Below are positions 47,065 to 56,023 of a stretch of 64,000 bases of DNA, in pieces (position 1 is the stretch's first letter; every line of letters begins with the position of its first letter). Location of the stretch: NCBI GenBank assembly GCA_947479085.1, contig CANJYB010000020.1, forward strand, positions 18,826 through 82,825, read 5' to 3'. A program made the position numbers and the translations under genes. Source of the DNA: Bacteroidota bacterium (GTDB lineage Bacteria; Bacteroidota; Bacteroidia; 2-12-FULL-35-15). A model generated the notes under the pieces. It had not been told where the DNA came from and made no database searches. It saw only the letters and a list, made by a program, of their open reading frames with translations.

Positions 47065-48357
47065 TTACATTATCATCCCTGCTCCAACTGTAACGTTGGA
47101 GTTTTCATCAATCAGAATAACACTTCCGGTGTTGCGGTTTTTACTGTATTTGTCAATAATAACAGGCAAAGTAGTTCGAATAGTAATGCAGGCAATTTCG
47201 TTCAGCCCTATTATTTGCTCGTCTTCTATTTTATCAAAGGTGTTTATATCTACCTTATAATTTACTTCTTTAACAATACATCTTACTTCATTGGAAGTAT
47301 GTTTTAAAATATATTTCCGGTTGGCCTGAAGTTTTTTGTCAGTCATCCAGCAAACCATTATATCAATATCATGTGTAACCTGTGGTTGATTATCGGTTTT
47401 TACAATCATGTCCCCACGTGAAATATCAATATCATCTTCCAAAGTAAATGTAACACTCATAGGTGCAAAAGCTTCTGCAAGTGAAGCTCCTGAAAAGTCA
47501 ATTGACTTTATTTTGGAAGAAAGCCCTTTCGGTAAAACTGAAATAGTATCCCCTTTTTTAAAAACACCTCCTGCAATTCTCCCGGCATAACTGCGGTAGT
47601 CATGGTATTCATTATTTATCGGACGGATAACATATTGAACTGGAAAACGGGCGGCATCTGTATTACCTGTATTTGCAATGGTCAATGTTTCCAGTAAGCC
47701 CAGAACAGTTCTTCCTTTATACCATTTCATGCTTTTAGATGAAGTAACCACATTATCCCCTTCCAAAGCACTAATGGGAATAAAATGAACATTGGTAATA
47801 TTCATTTTGACAGCGAGGGCTTCGTATTCCTTTTTTATTTTTATAAAAACAGTTTCATCATACCCTGCAAGGTCCATTTTGTTTACACAAATGATGATGT
47901 GCTGAATCCTTAACAGGGAAGCAATGTAAGAGTGACGTTTAGTTTGTTCCAATACACCTTTTCGGGCATCAATCAAAATAATAGCAGCATTGGCTGTAGA
48001 TGCACCGGTAACCATATTGCGGGTATATTGAATATGCCCAGGTGTATCAGCAATAATAAATTTACGTTTTGGGGTTGCAAAATAACGATATGCTACATCA
48101 ATGGTAATACCTTGTTCCCGTTCAGCGCGCAAGCCATCCGTAAATAATGCAAGATTCAAATACGCATCTCCTCTTTTTTTGCTGGTTGCTTTTACAGCTT
48201 CGTATTGATCTTCAAATATTGATTTTGAATCATAAAGCAATCTTCCTATAAGTGTACTCTTACCATCATCCACACTGCCGGCAGTGGTAAAACGAAGTAA
48301 GTCCATATCTAGATAGGAGTGTTCAATATCGTGTTTTGATTGCTGATTCTTCGCCAT
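47065..48357 (-). CDS. cysN: Sulfate adenylyltransferase, GTPase subunit
   Basis: A 430-residue EF-Tu-like GTPase subunit that drives APS formation with CysD. G motifs are AGSVDDGKSTLIGRLLYDSK (about 32), DTPGHIQYTRNM and NKMDLAGY. There is no fused APS kinase domain at the C-terminus; that activity is supplied by the separate cysC. It is the last gene in the minus-strand order cysC, cysD, cysN, with a 15-bp gap from cysD. Confidence 0.97.
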   Translation of the reverse strand: MAKNQQSKHDIEHSYLDMDLLRFTTAGSVDDGKSTLIGRLLYDSKSIFEDQYEAVKATSKKRGDAYLNLALFTDGLRAEREQGITIDVAYRYFATPKRKFIIADTPGHIQYTRNMVTGASTANAAIILIDARKGVLEQTKRHSYIASLLRIQHIIICVNKMDLAGYDETVFIKIKKEYEALAVKMNITNVHFIPISALEGDNVVTSSKSMKWYKGRTVLGLLETLTIANTGNTDAARFPVQYVIRPINNEYHDYRSYAGRIAGGVFKKGDTISVLPKGLSSKIKSIDFSGASLAEAFAPMSVTFTLEDDIDISRGDMIVKTDNQPQVTHDIDIMVCWMTDKKLQANRKYILKHTSNEVRCIVKEVNYKVDINTFDKIEDEQIIGLNEIACITIRTTLPVIIDKYSKNRNTGSVILIDENSNVTVGAGMIM

Positions 48358-48372
48358 TCTTATATCCTGCTA

Positions 48373-49278
48373 TTAAAAGTAACCCAATTTTTTTCTGTCT
48401 TCCATTGCTGCTTCACTTCGTTTATCATCAATACGGCTTCCTCTTTCAGTCACCCTGGTTGCAGCTACTTCTTTCACAATTTCTTCCACTGTTGAGGCAG
48501 AAGAAAGAACGGCCCCAGTGCAACTTATATCTCCTATAGTCCGGAAACGAACCTGCATTTTTTCAACCTTCTCTGTTGGTTTCAATGGAATAACATTTGC
48601 GTGGGCATAAATGACTTCATCTCTTATAAAACACTCCCGTTCATGAGTAAAGTATAGAGAAGGAATTTCAATTTTTTCCTGCAGGATGTATTGCCATACA
48701 TCCATTTCAGTCCAGTTGCTAATAGGAAACACACGAAAATTTTCACCAATGTTTTTTCTTCCGTTAAATAAATTCCATAGTTCAGGCCGCTGGTTCTTTG
48801 GATCCCACTGTCCGAATTCGTCACGATGAGAAAAGAAACGCTCCTTGGCTCTTGCTTTTTCCTCATCCCTTCGCGCACCACCAATACAGGCATCCAGTTT
48901 ATAGTTCTCAATCGTATCAAGTAACGTAACAGTTTGCAGAACATTCCTGCTGGCATTAAATCCTTTTTCTTCTGTTACCCTTCCGGTATCAATGCTATCC
49001 TGAACGGAAGCAACTATAAGGTGTGCACCATATTTACTTACCAGGTTATCCCTGTATATAATAGTTTCTTCAAAATTATGTCCTGTGTCTATGTGTAAAA
49101 GTGGAAAGGGAATTTTAGCCGGAGCAAAGGCTTTTCGGGCTAAATGAAAACAAACAATACTGTCCTTGCCCCCGGAGAAAAGCAATGCCGGTTTTTCGAA
49201 CTGTGCTGCCACTTCACGTAAAACAAAAATGCTTTCGCTTTCCAGTTCTTTTAAATGAGTAAGATGATATTCGTTCAT
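48373..49278 (-). CDS. cysD: Sulfate adenylyltransferase, catalytic subunit
   Basis: A 301-residue PP-loop ATP pyrophosphatase with LLFSGGKDSIVCFHLA near residue 32 and the family motifs HIDTGHNFEE and GGARRDEEKARAKERFFS. It makes APS from sulfate and ATP with CysN. Length is standard. It lies between cysC (37 bp upstream) and cysN. Confidence 0.98.
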   Translation of the reverse strand: MNEYHLTHLKELESESIFVLREVAAQFEKPALLFSGGKDSIVCFHLARKAFAPAKIPFPLLHIDTGHNFEETIIYRDNLVSKYGAHLIVASVQDSIDTGRVTEEKGFNASRNVLQTVTLLDTIENYKLDACIGGARRDEEKARAKERFFSHRDEFGQWDPKNQRPELWNLFNGRKNIGENFRVFPISNWTEMDVWQYILQEKIEIPSLYFTHERECFIRDEVIYAHANVIPLKPTEKVEKMQVRFRTIGDISCTGAVLSSASTVEEIVKEVAATRVTERGSRIDDKRSEAAMEDRKKLGYF

Positions 49279-49315
49279 TTTGATTTTTTAAAACAGAAAT
49301 TTAAGTGCAAAGATA

Positions 49316-49882
49316 TTATTTCCGTTTGTTTAAATGCTCCATAATAATATCAACACATGAATCTATACTTAATTCATTTGTCTTAAGTTCTATTTGAGGA
49401 TTCAATGGAGTTTCGTATACTGAGCCGATTCCTGTAAAATCTTTTATTTCTCCTTTTCTGGCTTTGGCATATAATCCTTTTACATCCCTTTGTTCGCATA
49501 CATCCAGCGAAGCATTCACAAATACCTCCAGATAATCCTCATCACCTATAATTGATTTTGCTATACTTCTTATTTCTTCAGTAGGGCTGACAAAACAGCA
49601 AATGGTAATAACACCACAATTCACAAACAACTTCGTTACTTCTGCAATTCTCCTGATATTTTCCTTTCTGTCCGCATCGCTGAAACCAAGCCCTCTATTT
49701 ATTCCTTCGCGTACAATGTCTCCATCAAGGATTTGGGTAAGTAACCCGGCACCATACAATTTTTTTTCCAATGCACTACCAATGGTTGTTTTTCCTGAGC
49801 CGCTTAACCCTGTCATCCAGATGGCAATGCCTTTTTGACCAAGTAATTTTTCCTTGTCTCCCCTTTGTAAAATAACGTCCAC
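49316..49882 (-). CDS. cysC: Adenylylsulfate kinase
   Basis: 188 residues. The start is GTG at 49882, as no ATG precedes the P-loop at a sensible distance. Walker A is GLSGSGKTT (about 25-33), and DGDIVREGINRGLGFSDADR is the APS-binding signature. It converts APS to PAPS. No PAPS reductase or sulfite reductase gene is nearby, so the PAPS could serve sulfotransferases as well as assimilation. That remains open. First gene of the cysCDN unit. Confidence 0.96.
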   Translation of the reverse strand: MDVILQRGDKEKLLGQKGIAIWMTGLSGSGKTTIGSALEKKLYGAGLLTQILDGDIVREGINRGLGFSDADRKENIRRIAEVTKLFVNCGVITICCFVSPTEEIRSIAKSIIGDEDYLEVFVNASLDVCEQRDVKGLYAKARKGEIKDFTGIGSVYETPLNPQIELKTNELSIDSCVDIIMEHLNKRK

Positions 49883-49989
49883 TGCTAAAAGTCTTTATTT
49901 TGTTTGTTTCAAATATAAAACAAAAAGCAGTACATCAAGTTCAAAAAGAATTTTTTGAATATCTTTGCTCATATCCTTTATACTAAATA

Positions 49990-50901
49990 ATGAGTAGAGC
50001 TATTATTTTACCAGATTTCAGAAACACTCCAACCATTGACCAGGTGGGTGTTGAAGAGCGTGCCGCAAGATTTACCACTCGCAGCATTAAAAAATCATCG
50101 AAGATGCAGGGCCTTAAAATGGCTTTGAACATGATAGATCTTACCACTCTGGAAGGAAAAGATACAGATGGGAAAGTAAAACAAATGTGTTATAAGGCAG
50201 TTCATTTGCATGATGTTATTCCAGGTTTACCAACCGTTGCCGCAGTATGTGTTTATCCTTCTATGGTAAAAACAGCTAAGGATGCGCTGAAAGATTCAAC
50301 TGTTAAAGTAGCTTCTGTTTCTACAGCCTTTCCAAGCGGACAATCGACCCATGAGGTGAAAATTGCAGATACAAAATTTGCGGTTGATAATGGTGCAGAT
50401 GAAATTGATATGGTGATTTCAAGAGGAGAGTTTTTGAGTGGAAACTATTCTTTTGTGTTTGATGAGATAGCTTCTATTAAAGAGGCCTGCGGGAAAGCAA
50501 GGTTAAAAGTTATCTTTGAAACCGGTGAGCTTTCTACATTGGATAATGTGAGAAGAGCAAGCGAAATAGCAATGTATGCAGGTGCTGATTTTATTAAAAC
50601 CTCAACCGGAAAAATTTCTCCTGCTGCTACTATGCCCGTGACTTTGGTTATGCTGGAGGCTATTCGGGATTACTATTATAAAACCGGAAGGATGGTGGGC
50701 ATGAAACCTGCCGGTGGTATTTCCACCGCTAAATCTGCTTTGCATTATCTGGTAATGGTTCGTGAAACATTAGGCGGGGCCTGGTTAAGCAATGAATGGT
50801 TTCGCTTTGGGGCAAGTAGCTTAGCCAATGATGTGCTGATGCAGATTGCGAAGGAAAAAACGGGAGTTTATCAGAGTATAGATTATTTTTCGAAGGATTG
50901 A
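49990..50901 (+). CDS. deoC: Deoxyribose-phosphate aldolase
   Basis: A 303-residue class I aldolase that splits 2-deoxyribose 5-phosphate into acetaldehyde and glyceraldehyde 3-phosphate. The Schiff-base lysine is K203 in GADFIKTSTGK, with DEIDMVIS and MKPAGGI also present. It carries an N-terminal extension of about 45 residues relative to short DeoC forms. TATCTTTG at 49960-49967 is a plausible -7 box. Two aldehyde dehydrogenase genes follow, separated by the RAYT insertion; they could oxidise the acetaldehyde. Confidence 0.96.
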   Translation: MSRAIILPDFRNTPTIDQVGVEERAARFTTRSIKKSSKMQGLKMALNMIDLTTLEGKDTDGKVKQMCYKAVHLHDVIPGLPTVAAVCVYPSMVKTAKDALKDSTVKVASVSTAFPSGQSTHEVKIADTKFAVDNGADEIDMVISRGEFLSGNYSFVFDEIASIKEACGKARLKVIFETGELSTLDNVRRASEIAMYAGADFIKTSTGKISPAATMPVTLVMLEAIRDYYYKTGRMVGMKPAGGISTAKSALHYLVMVRETLGGAWLSNEWFRFGASSLANDVLMQIAKEKTGVYQSIDYFSKD

Positions 50902-50935
50902 TAAAGTGTTTTATTAGGAACAAACATCACGTAGC

Positions 50936-50968
50936 ACCCCTGTCAGGGTTTAGAACCCTGACAGGGGT
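50936..50968. repeat. CCCTGTCAGGG palindrome, RAYT-flanking copy 1
   Basis: ACCCCTGTCAGGG and its complement surround the centre TTTAGAA. This is the most complete copy of the family, 35 bp after the deoC stop. Confidence 0.92.
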
Positions 50969-51017
50969 AATAAGTAAAAGAAATTAGGAATAAATAGAAT
51001 TATAAAAATTAAATAAT

Positions 51018-51050
51018 ACCCCAGTCAGGGTTCTAAACCCTAATTGGGTA
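51018..51050. repeat. CCCTGTCAGGG palindrome, RAYT-flanking copy 2
   Basis: CCCCAGTCAGGGTTCTAAACCC continues into a diverged right arm. It ends 10 bp before the transposase start codon and so overlaps its translation-initiation region. Confidence 0.88.
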
Positions 51051-51059
51051 AAAAATATA

Positions 51060-51737
51060 ATGCCGGAAAATCAAGACAAGTTAAAACCAGATAAGTTCTA
51101 TCATATTTATAATCACGGAAACGGGAATGATAATATTTTCTTTAACGATACCAACTATATTTACTTTCTTACAAAATACAAAGAGTATATTTCACCAATT
51201 GCAGATACTTATGCTTATTGCTTAATGCCAAATCATTTTCATCTGTTGATTAAATTAAAATCAGAAGAAGACATTTTTCAATTTTTGAAAAGGAATAATA
51301 AATTCCCGGATGATAAAATGACATTAGAGGGATTTCAGGGATTAACAGGTGTTAACATTGAAATAGACTTTATGGGTTTACACATCTCGAAGCAATTTTC
51401 AAATTTATATAATGGATATTCTCAGGCAATAAATAAACAGGAATCCAGAAAAGGAAGTTTGTTTGCCCGTTCTTTTAAAAGAAAAGAAATTGATTCATCT
51501 GAATATTTGCAATCTTTGATTTTATATATTCATACTAATCCTATCCATCATCAATTTGTTGAAAAAATAAAAGATTGGAAATACACTTCTTATCACTCAA
51601 TAGTATCAGAATTGCCAACCAGTATCAAAAGGAAAGAAGTCCTTGAATTGTTTGATGATATAACTAATTTTAAGTTTTGCCATCAGGAGTTTAATGAGAA
51701 TTTAATTGCAAAGATGGAAAGGGAAATGGAGAAATAA
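51060..51737 (+). mobile_element. RAYT (REP-associated tyrosine transposase)
   Basis: A 225-residue Y1 transposase-family protein, single copy here, of the domesticated TnpA-REP type. The HUH motif is H59-F-H61 in YCLMPNHFHLLIK, preceded by FYHIYNHGNG. The catalytic tyrosine is probably Y120, within the stretch QFSNLYNGYSQAIN (residues 112-125), followed by RKGSLFARSFKR. Palindromes of one family lie on both sides (50936, 51018, 51762, 51829), and a fifth copy lies in the pst operon. This is the layout of a REPtron. The gene separates deoC from its likely partner dehydrogenases. Confidence 0.9.
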
Positions 51738-51761
51738 TTTAAGACATCATTGTCAGGAAGA

Positions 51762-51793
51762 ACCTTTGGCAGGGTTTCGAACCCTGACAGGGT
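51762..51793. repeat. CCCTGTCAGGG palindrome, RAYT-flanking copy 3
   Basis: GGCAGGGTTTCGAACCCTGACAGGG. It lies 24 bp after the transposase stop codon, with a diverged left edge. Confidence 0.9.
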
Positions 51794-51828
51794 AAAAAGA
51801 AATAAATTAAGGAAATAATAAACGTATT

Positions 51829-51860
51829 ACCCCTGTCAGGGTTCCAAACCCTGACAGGGT
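51829..51860. repeat. CCCTGTCAGGG palindrome, RAYT-flanking copy 4
   Basis: CCCTGTCAGGGTTCC continues to AAACCCTGACAGGG as a near-perfect inverted repeat. It ends 17 bp before the aldehyde dehydrogenase start. Confidence 0.92.
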
Positions 51861-51877
51861 AAAAAAAGAAAAAGAGA

Positions 51878-53347
51878 ATGACAAAAAAAACAAAAGAACC
51901 AACATTGGATTTTACAACCGACTGGGCGTATGCTCCCGCTCCGGAAGACACTAAACATATTTCATTAAAGAAACAATATGATTTATTTATCAACGGTGAA
52001 TTTGTAAAGCCAAACAGTAAAAAATATTTTGCTACTTATAACCCTGCAACGGAAGAAAAAATTGCTGACATAGCCGAAGCGAATGAAAAAGATGTAGACA
52101 ACGCGGTAAAGGCAGCAAGAAAAGCGTTTGAGAAGTGGAGTAAAATACCTGCAAAAGAAAGAGGGAAATACATATATCGTATTGCCCGTTTAATGCAGGA
52201 ACGCGCCCGTGAGTTTGCGGTAATTGAAACAATGGATGGTGGAAAACCTATTCGTGAAAGCAGGGATATAGATGTTCCTTTGGCCGCGAACCATTTCTTT
52301 TATTATGCCGGCTGGGCGGATAAATTGGAATATGCTTTTCCAAACCGAACTCCTAAACCTTTGGGTGTGGCAGGACAAATCATTCCCTGGAATTTCCCTT
52401 TGTTAATGGCTGCATGGAAAATAGCACCGGCATTGGCAACCGGCAATACTGTGGTTTTAAAACCAGCGGAAACCACTTCTCTGACTGCCTTAAAACTTGC
52501 AGAATTAATTCGTGATAGTGGTTTACCTGATGGAGTAGTAAATATTGTTACTGGAGCCGGAAAAACAGGAGCTGCAATCGTGAACCATCCCGACATAAAT
52601 AAAATTGCTTTCACCGGGTCAACAGATGTCGGAAAAATGATTCAGAAAGCAATTGCCGGAACGGATAAAAAACTGACGCTTGAATTAGGTGGAAAGGCAG
52701 CAAACATTATTTTTGAAGATGCTCCTCTGGACCAGGCTGTGGAAGGAATTGTGAATGGAATATTTTTTAACCAGGGACATGTTTGCTGTGCCGGTTCACG
52801 TTTGTTTGTTCAGGAAAGTGTTGCTGATATTGTAATCCGTAAATTAAAAGACCGGATGGAAACCCTTATTGTGGGCGACCCAATGGACAAAAACACAGAT
52901 ATAGGGGCCATTAATTCTAAAGAACAATTATTAAAAATAAATAAATACATCAAAATAGGAAAAGACGAAGGTGCAGAGATGTACCAGCCTTCATGCGGCA
53001 TTCCAAGCAAAGGTAATTTTTGCAAACCTACGTTATTTCTTAATGCTTCGCAATCGCACAGAGTGGTTCAGGAAGAAATATTCGGGCCGGTACTAACTGT
53101 TCAGACATTCAGAACGATTGAAGAAGTGATTGAAAAAGCAAATAATATTCCTTACGGATTATCCGCAGGTGTATGGACGGATAAAGGTTCTAAAATATTT
53201 AACCTTACTGCAAAATTAAGAGCGGGAGTAGTTTGGGCGAATACTTATAACAAGTTTGACCCTACTTCTCCATTTGGAGGATATAAGGAAAGCGGTTTTG
53301 GAAGAGAAGGTGGATTGCATGGATTGATGCCTTATCTGAAGTTTTAA
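51878..53347 (+). CDS. Aldehyde dehydrogenase
   Basis: A 489-residue NAD(P)-dependent aldehyde dehydrogenase. Motifs present are VAGQIIPWNFPL (cofactor-binding region), FTGSTDVGK, the general base Glu in LELGGKAAN, and the catalytic Cys in QGHVCCAGSR. C-terminal PFGGYKESGFGREGG is typical. It probably oxidises the acetaldehyde made by DeoC, given the neighbourhood. A 54-bp gap leads to a shorter homologue. Confidence 0.95.
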   Translation: MTKKTKEPTLDFTTDWAYAPAPEDTKHISLKKQYDLFINGEFVKPNSKKYFATYNPATEEKIADIAEANEKDVDNAVKAARKAFEKWSKIPAKERGKYIYRIARLMQERAREFAVIETMDGGKPIRESRDIDVPLAANHFFYYAGWADKLEYAFPNRTPKPLGVAGQIIPWNFPLLMAAWKIAPALATGNTVVLKPAETTSLTALKLAELIRDSGLPDGVVNIVTGAGKTGAAIVNHPDINKIAFTGSTDVGKMIQKAIAGTDKKLTLELGGKAANIIFEDAPLDQAVEGIVNGIFFNQGHVCCAGSRLFVQESVADIVIRKLKDRMETLIVGDPMDKNTDIGAINSKEQLLKINKYIKIGKDEGAEMYQPSCGIPSKGNFCKPTLFLNASQSHRVVQEEIFGPVLTVQTFRTIEEVIEKANNIPYGLSAGVWTDKGSKIFNLTAKLRAGVVWANTYNKFDPTSPFGGYKESGFGREGGLHGLMPYLKF

Positions 53348-53401
53348 AAGAAAAGGTATAAAGTAGTAAGTACAAAGTATAAAGAAGTAACTATAAATAA
53401 T

Positions 53402-54286
53402 ATGGCACGTTTAGAAGTATTAAAAACCTACAAAATCTTTATCGGTGGACAATTTCCAAGAACCGAATCAGGAAGATATTATCCTTTAAAAAATAAAAAG
53501 GGTGAAGTAATTGCAAATATTTGTTTGTCTTCAAGGAAAGATTTTCGAAATGCAGTAGTTGCTGCTCGCGGGGCATCAGGAGGATGGGCCGGACGTGCAG
53601 CATTTAATCGCGCGCAGATTCTCTATCGCATTGCAGAAATAATGGAAGGAAGAAAGGAACAATTTATTTCTGAACTTTTACTTCAAGGTGCAACAATAAA
53701 ATCTGCAACAGAAGAGGTAGAATTGTCTATTGACCGCATGGTTTATTATGCCGGCTGGTGCGATAAATACCAGGCATTGTACAGTTCTGTAAATCCTGTG
53801 GCTTCTTCCCATTTTAACTTTTCCGTTCCGGAACCCACTGGAGTAGTTGCTGTAATAGCTGAGGAAGAAAGTTCTTTGCTTGGTTTGGTAAGTACTATTG
53901 CTCCTGTAATAGCGGGAGGAAATACCTGTGTGGTGCTTGCTTCAGAAAGCAAACCATTATGTGCTGTTACGTTTTCAGAAGTACTTAATACTTCAGATTT
54001 ACCGGGCGGTGTGGTAAACATTATAACCGGAAATTCTGCTGAGTTGCATTCCCATTTTTCTACTCACATGGATGTGAATGCAATTATTTATTGCCGCAAG
54101 GATAAATCGGAAATAAAAACAATAAAGGAAAATGCTTCCCTAAACGTGAAGCGTGCTTTTATATATAATAAGGAAACCCTGACTTCTGAAAAGGCCCAGA
54201 GCCCTTACCTGATATTTGATTTGCAGGAAATAAAAACTACCTGGCATCCTATTGAAAATATAGGTTCCTCCAAAGCAGGATATTAA
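53402..54286 (+). CDS. Short aldehyde dehydrogenase-like pseudoenzyme
   Basis: 294 residues with similarity to the N-terminal, cofactor-binding half of aldehyde dehydrogenases (INGQF-like start FIGGQFPRTESGRYY, AGGNTCVVLASE, LPGGVVNIITGN). The catalytic half with LELGGK and the GxxC loop is missing, and the frame ends cleanly. The usual length is ~480. Because it follows a full-length homologue closely and has no frameshift, it looks like a maintained companion protein rather than a decaying gene. A structural or regulatory role in a heteromeric enzyme is inference. Confidence 0.8.
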   Translation: MARLEVLKTYKIFIGGQFPRTESGRYYPLKNKKGEVIANICLSSRKDFRNAVVAARGASGGWAGRAAFNRAQILYRIAEIMEGRKEQFISELLLQGATIKSATEEVELSIDRMVYYAGWCDKYQALYSSVNPVASSHFNFSVPEPTGVVAVIAEEESSLLGLVSTIAPVIAGGNTCVVLASESKPLCAVTFSEVLNTSDLPGGVVNIITGNSAELHSHFSTHMDVNAIIYCRKDKSEIKTIKENASLNVKRAFIYNKETLTSEKAQSPYLIFDLQEIKTTWHPIENIGSSKAGY

Positions 54287-54498
54287 TTTATTTGACATTC
54301 TGTTCCCGGAAATGTCATCCCTTTCTCGTCTCTGAGTAGGGTTACGTAAGAACATATTAACAATATGTAACCTTGGCAATATAATTGCGTATAATAATTA
54401 TATTGTTGAAAACCTTTGTTTAAAAGTTTCTATTCACTAAATTTGTACTATCATTTAATAAACTACTTTTATAGAAATAATTTATTTCTTTATTCATT
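54287..54498. other. Intergenic hairpins and promoter
   Basis: A hairpin ACATATT-AAC-AATATGT (54352-54368) and a second inverted repeat CAATATAATT...AATTATATTG (54377-54405) follow the pseudoenzyme gene. Then TTTG (54442), an 18-bp spacer and TACTTTTA (54464-54471) form a good promoter for the lytic transglycosylase gene. Confidence 0.6.
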
Positions 54499-55911
54499 TT
54501 GAAAAACAAAACTAGTCATATTATTTCAAAAGCACTGTTAACACTAGCGTTAGGCAGCATAGCAGTGTTTGCAAAAGCACAGACACATAATGTGCCTGTG
54601 GTGGAAAGATATGTGGTAGGTTATAATGATGTTACAAAAATGAAATTTATTAATGATGCCCAGCTTTATAATGAAGGCTGGCAATCATTACCTCAGCCGC
54701 AATTCTGGCAAAAAATAATGTTACTTTCATCTGATTCTGCAATTGTGAGCGTTGCCGGTACAAGGCAATTGCTTGACCGTGTTGCTTTGAGTGATTGGAA
54801 TAAAATGAGTGATGTACAACGGTCGCTTTATAAAGAGAACCTGAGAAGTACTTATTCCGTTGGCGATAGTTCCAACATTCTGTTTACCATTGGGAAGAAA
54901 GATTTTTATGATTATAAAAAGGCAATGCCTATTATTAATCGTTCTATAGATGTATTCAAACAAAATGAAGTAGACCCTTGGTATGCACAGGCAATATTGC
55001 TGATTGAAAGCCCCGGTAAAATGAATACAAAATCCGGAGTGGGAGCTAACGGACCCTTTCAATTAATGAAAGCCGTTGCAAGGAAGGAAGGCTTAATAGT
55101 GAATGGAAAGATTGACGAGCGCACCAATGTGGAAAAATCGGCAATGGGAGCAGCTCGCTTATTAAAAACCATTTGTATTCCATACACAAAAAGAATTTTA
55201 GACAGTGCGCACCTTACTTATAATGAAACTGATTTATGGTTTCGCTTGTTAGTGCTTCACTCCTACCATGCCGGAGCGGGTAATGTGGCGGGTGTTATTA
55301 AAAAGATTAATCCTTGCGAAGGGGGAATGAGTTTGATACAACAGGTTTGGCAAACTTCCTGGGGTGGATTCAAAAATGCATCTCAAAATTATTCCCAGTT
55401 AGCATTGGCTGCTTTCTGCAATTTTGATGAACTGGTGATGCAACAAAAAGATTCAGTGTATTTAATAGATGGAGACAGAATGTTTAATAGTTATGCTTCC
55501 TGCAAATGTGCTCCCTATGACGAGTGCAGCTATTTAGGAAACTGTATTAAAAGCTATCAGTCCGATCTGGTAGCAGGCATTATTCCTTTCGATTATTTTG
55601 CAGTAAAAGTGAAGGCTGTACAAACCGAATTAAGTGGTATTGCCCCAACACAATCTGCTTTTGCTGATGAACATTTTAACGATGTAGGATTTAGATTATT
55701 GAAAGCAAGAAAAATGGACATCGCTTATAAAGTTTTTAAATTAAACGAAATTACTTATCCTGATTCATGGAGTGTGTATCATGGCTTAGGCCAAACGTAT
55801 CAGATGATGGGACAAAAATCACAGGCATTGGAATATTACCGCAAATCGATAAAGCTTAATCCTGATAACCTAGATGGAGCGAGAGCTATTTCTCAGTTGA
55901 CTAAGAAGTAA
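54499..55911 (+). CDS. Lytic transglycosylase-like protein with TPR tail
   Basis: 470 residues with a TTG start and a signal peptide (about 1-28, ending AVFAKAQ). The SLT-type domain (about 155-310) has the catalytic Glu candidate E170 in LLIESPGKMN, then GVGANGPFQLMK and the HSYHAGAGNV motif that replaces the usual AYNAGxGNV. Cys-containing residues (CKCAPYDEC) and a C-terminal TPR (YHGLGQTYQMMGQKSQALEY) follow. Expected to cut peptidoglycan glycan strands in the periplasm. Family placement is firm; its specific role is not known. Confidence 0.85.
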   Translation: MKNKTSHIISKALLTLALGSIAVFAKAQTHNVPVVERYVVGYNDVTKMKFINDAQLYNEGWQSLPQPQFWQKIMLLSSDSAIVSVAGTRQLLDRVALSDWNKMSDVQRSLYKENLRSTYSVGDSSNILFTIGKKDFYDYKKAMPIINRSIDVFKQNEVDPWYAQAILLIESPGKMNTKSGVGANGPFQLMKAVARKEGLIVNGKIDERTNVEKSAMGAARLLKTICIPYTKRILDSAHLTYNETDLWFRLLVLHSYHAGAGNVAGVIKKINPCEGGMSLIQQVWQTSWGGFKNASQNYSQLALAAFCNFDELVMQQKDSVYLIDGDRMFNSYASCKCAPYDECSYLGNCIKSYQSDLVAGIIPFDYFAVKVKAVQTELSGIAPTQSAFADEHFNDVGFRLLKARKMDIAYKVFKLNEITYPDSWSVYHGLGQTYQMMGQKSQALEYYRKSIKLNPDNLDGARAISQLTKK

Positions 55912-55928
55912 TAGAATAAACATAAAAA

Positions 55929-55962
55929 AAGCTCCATACAATTAAATGTATGGAGCTTTTTT
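55929..55962. terminator. Terminator after the transglycosylase gene
   Basis: A 12-bp perfect stem AAGCTCCATACA...TGTATGGAGCTT with a 6-nt loop lies between A and T runs. It also serves the converging phoH gene. Confidence 0.92.
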
Positions 55963-55982
55963 ATTTCTCTTAATTACTTAAC

Positions 55983-56015
55983 AAACCTTCAAGGTTTTGA
56001 AAACCTTGAAGGTTT
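55983..56015. repeat. AACCTTCAAGGTT palindrome, copy 2
   Basis: Identical to the 33-bp palindrome at 37834-37866. It lies 8 bp beyond the phoH stop codon. Confidence 0.9.
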
Positions 56016-56023
56016 AATCATTT

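Noticed and set aside
47065..49882. Coupling of cysCDN with the SulP transporter as one sulfate system
   Set aside because: The genes are 18 kb apart, and SulP is next to carbonic anhydrase, which points to bicarbonate instead.
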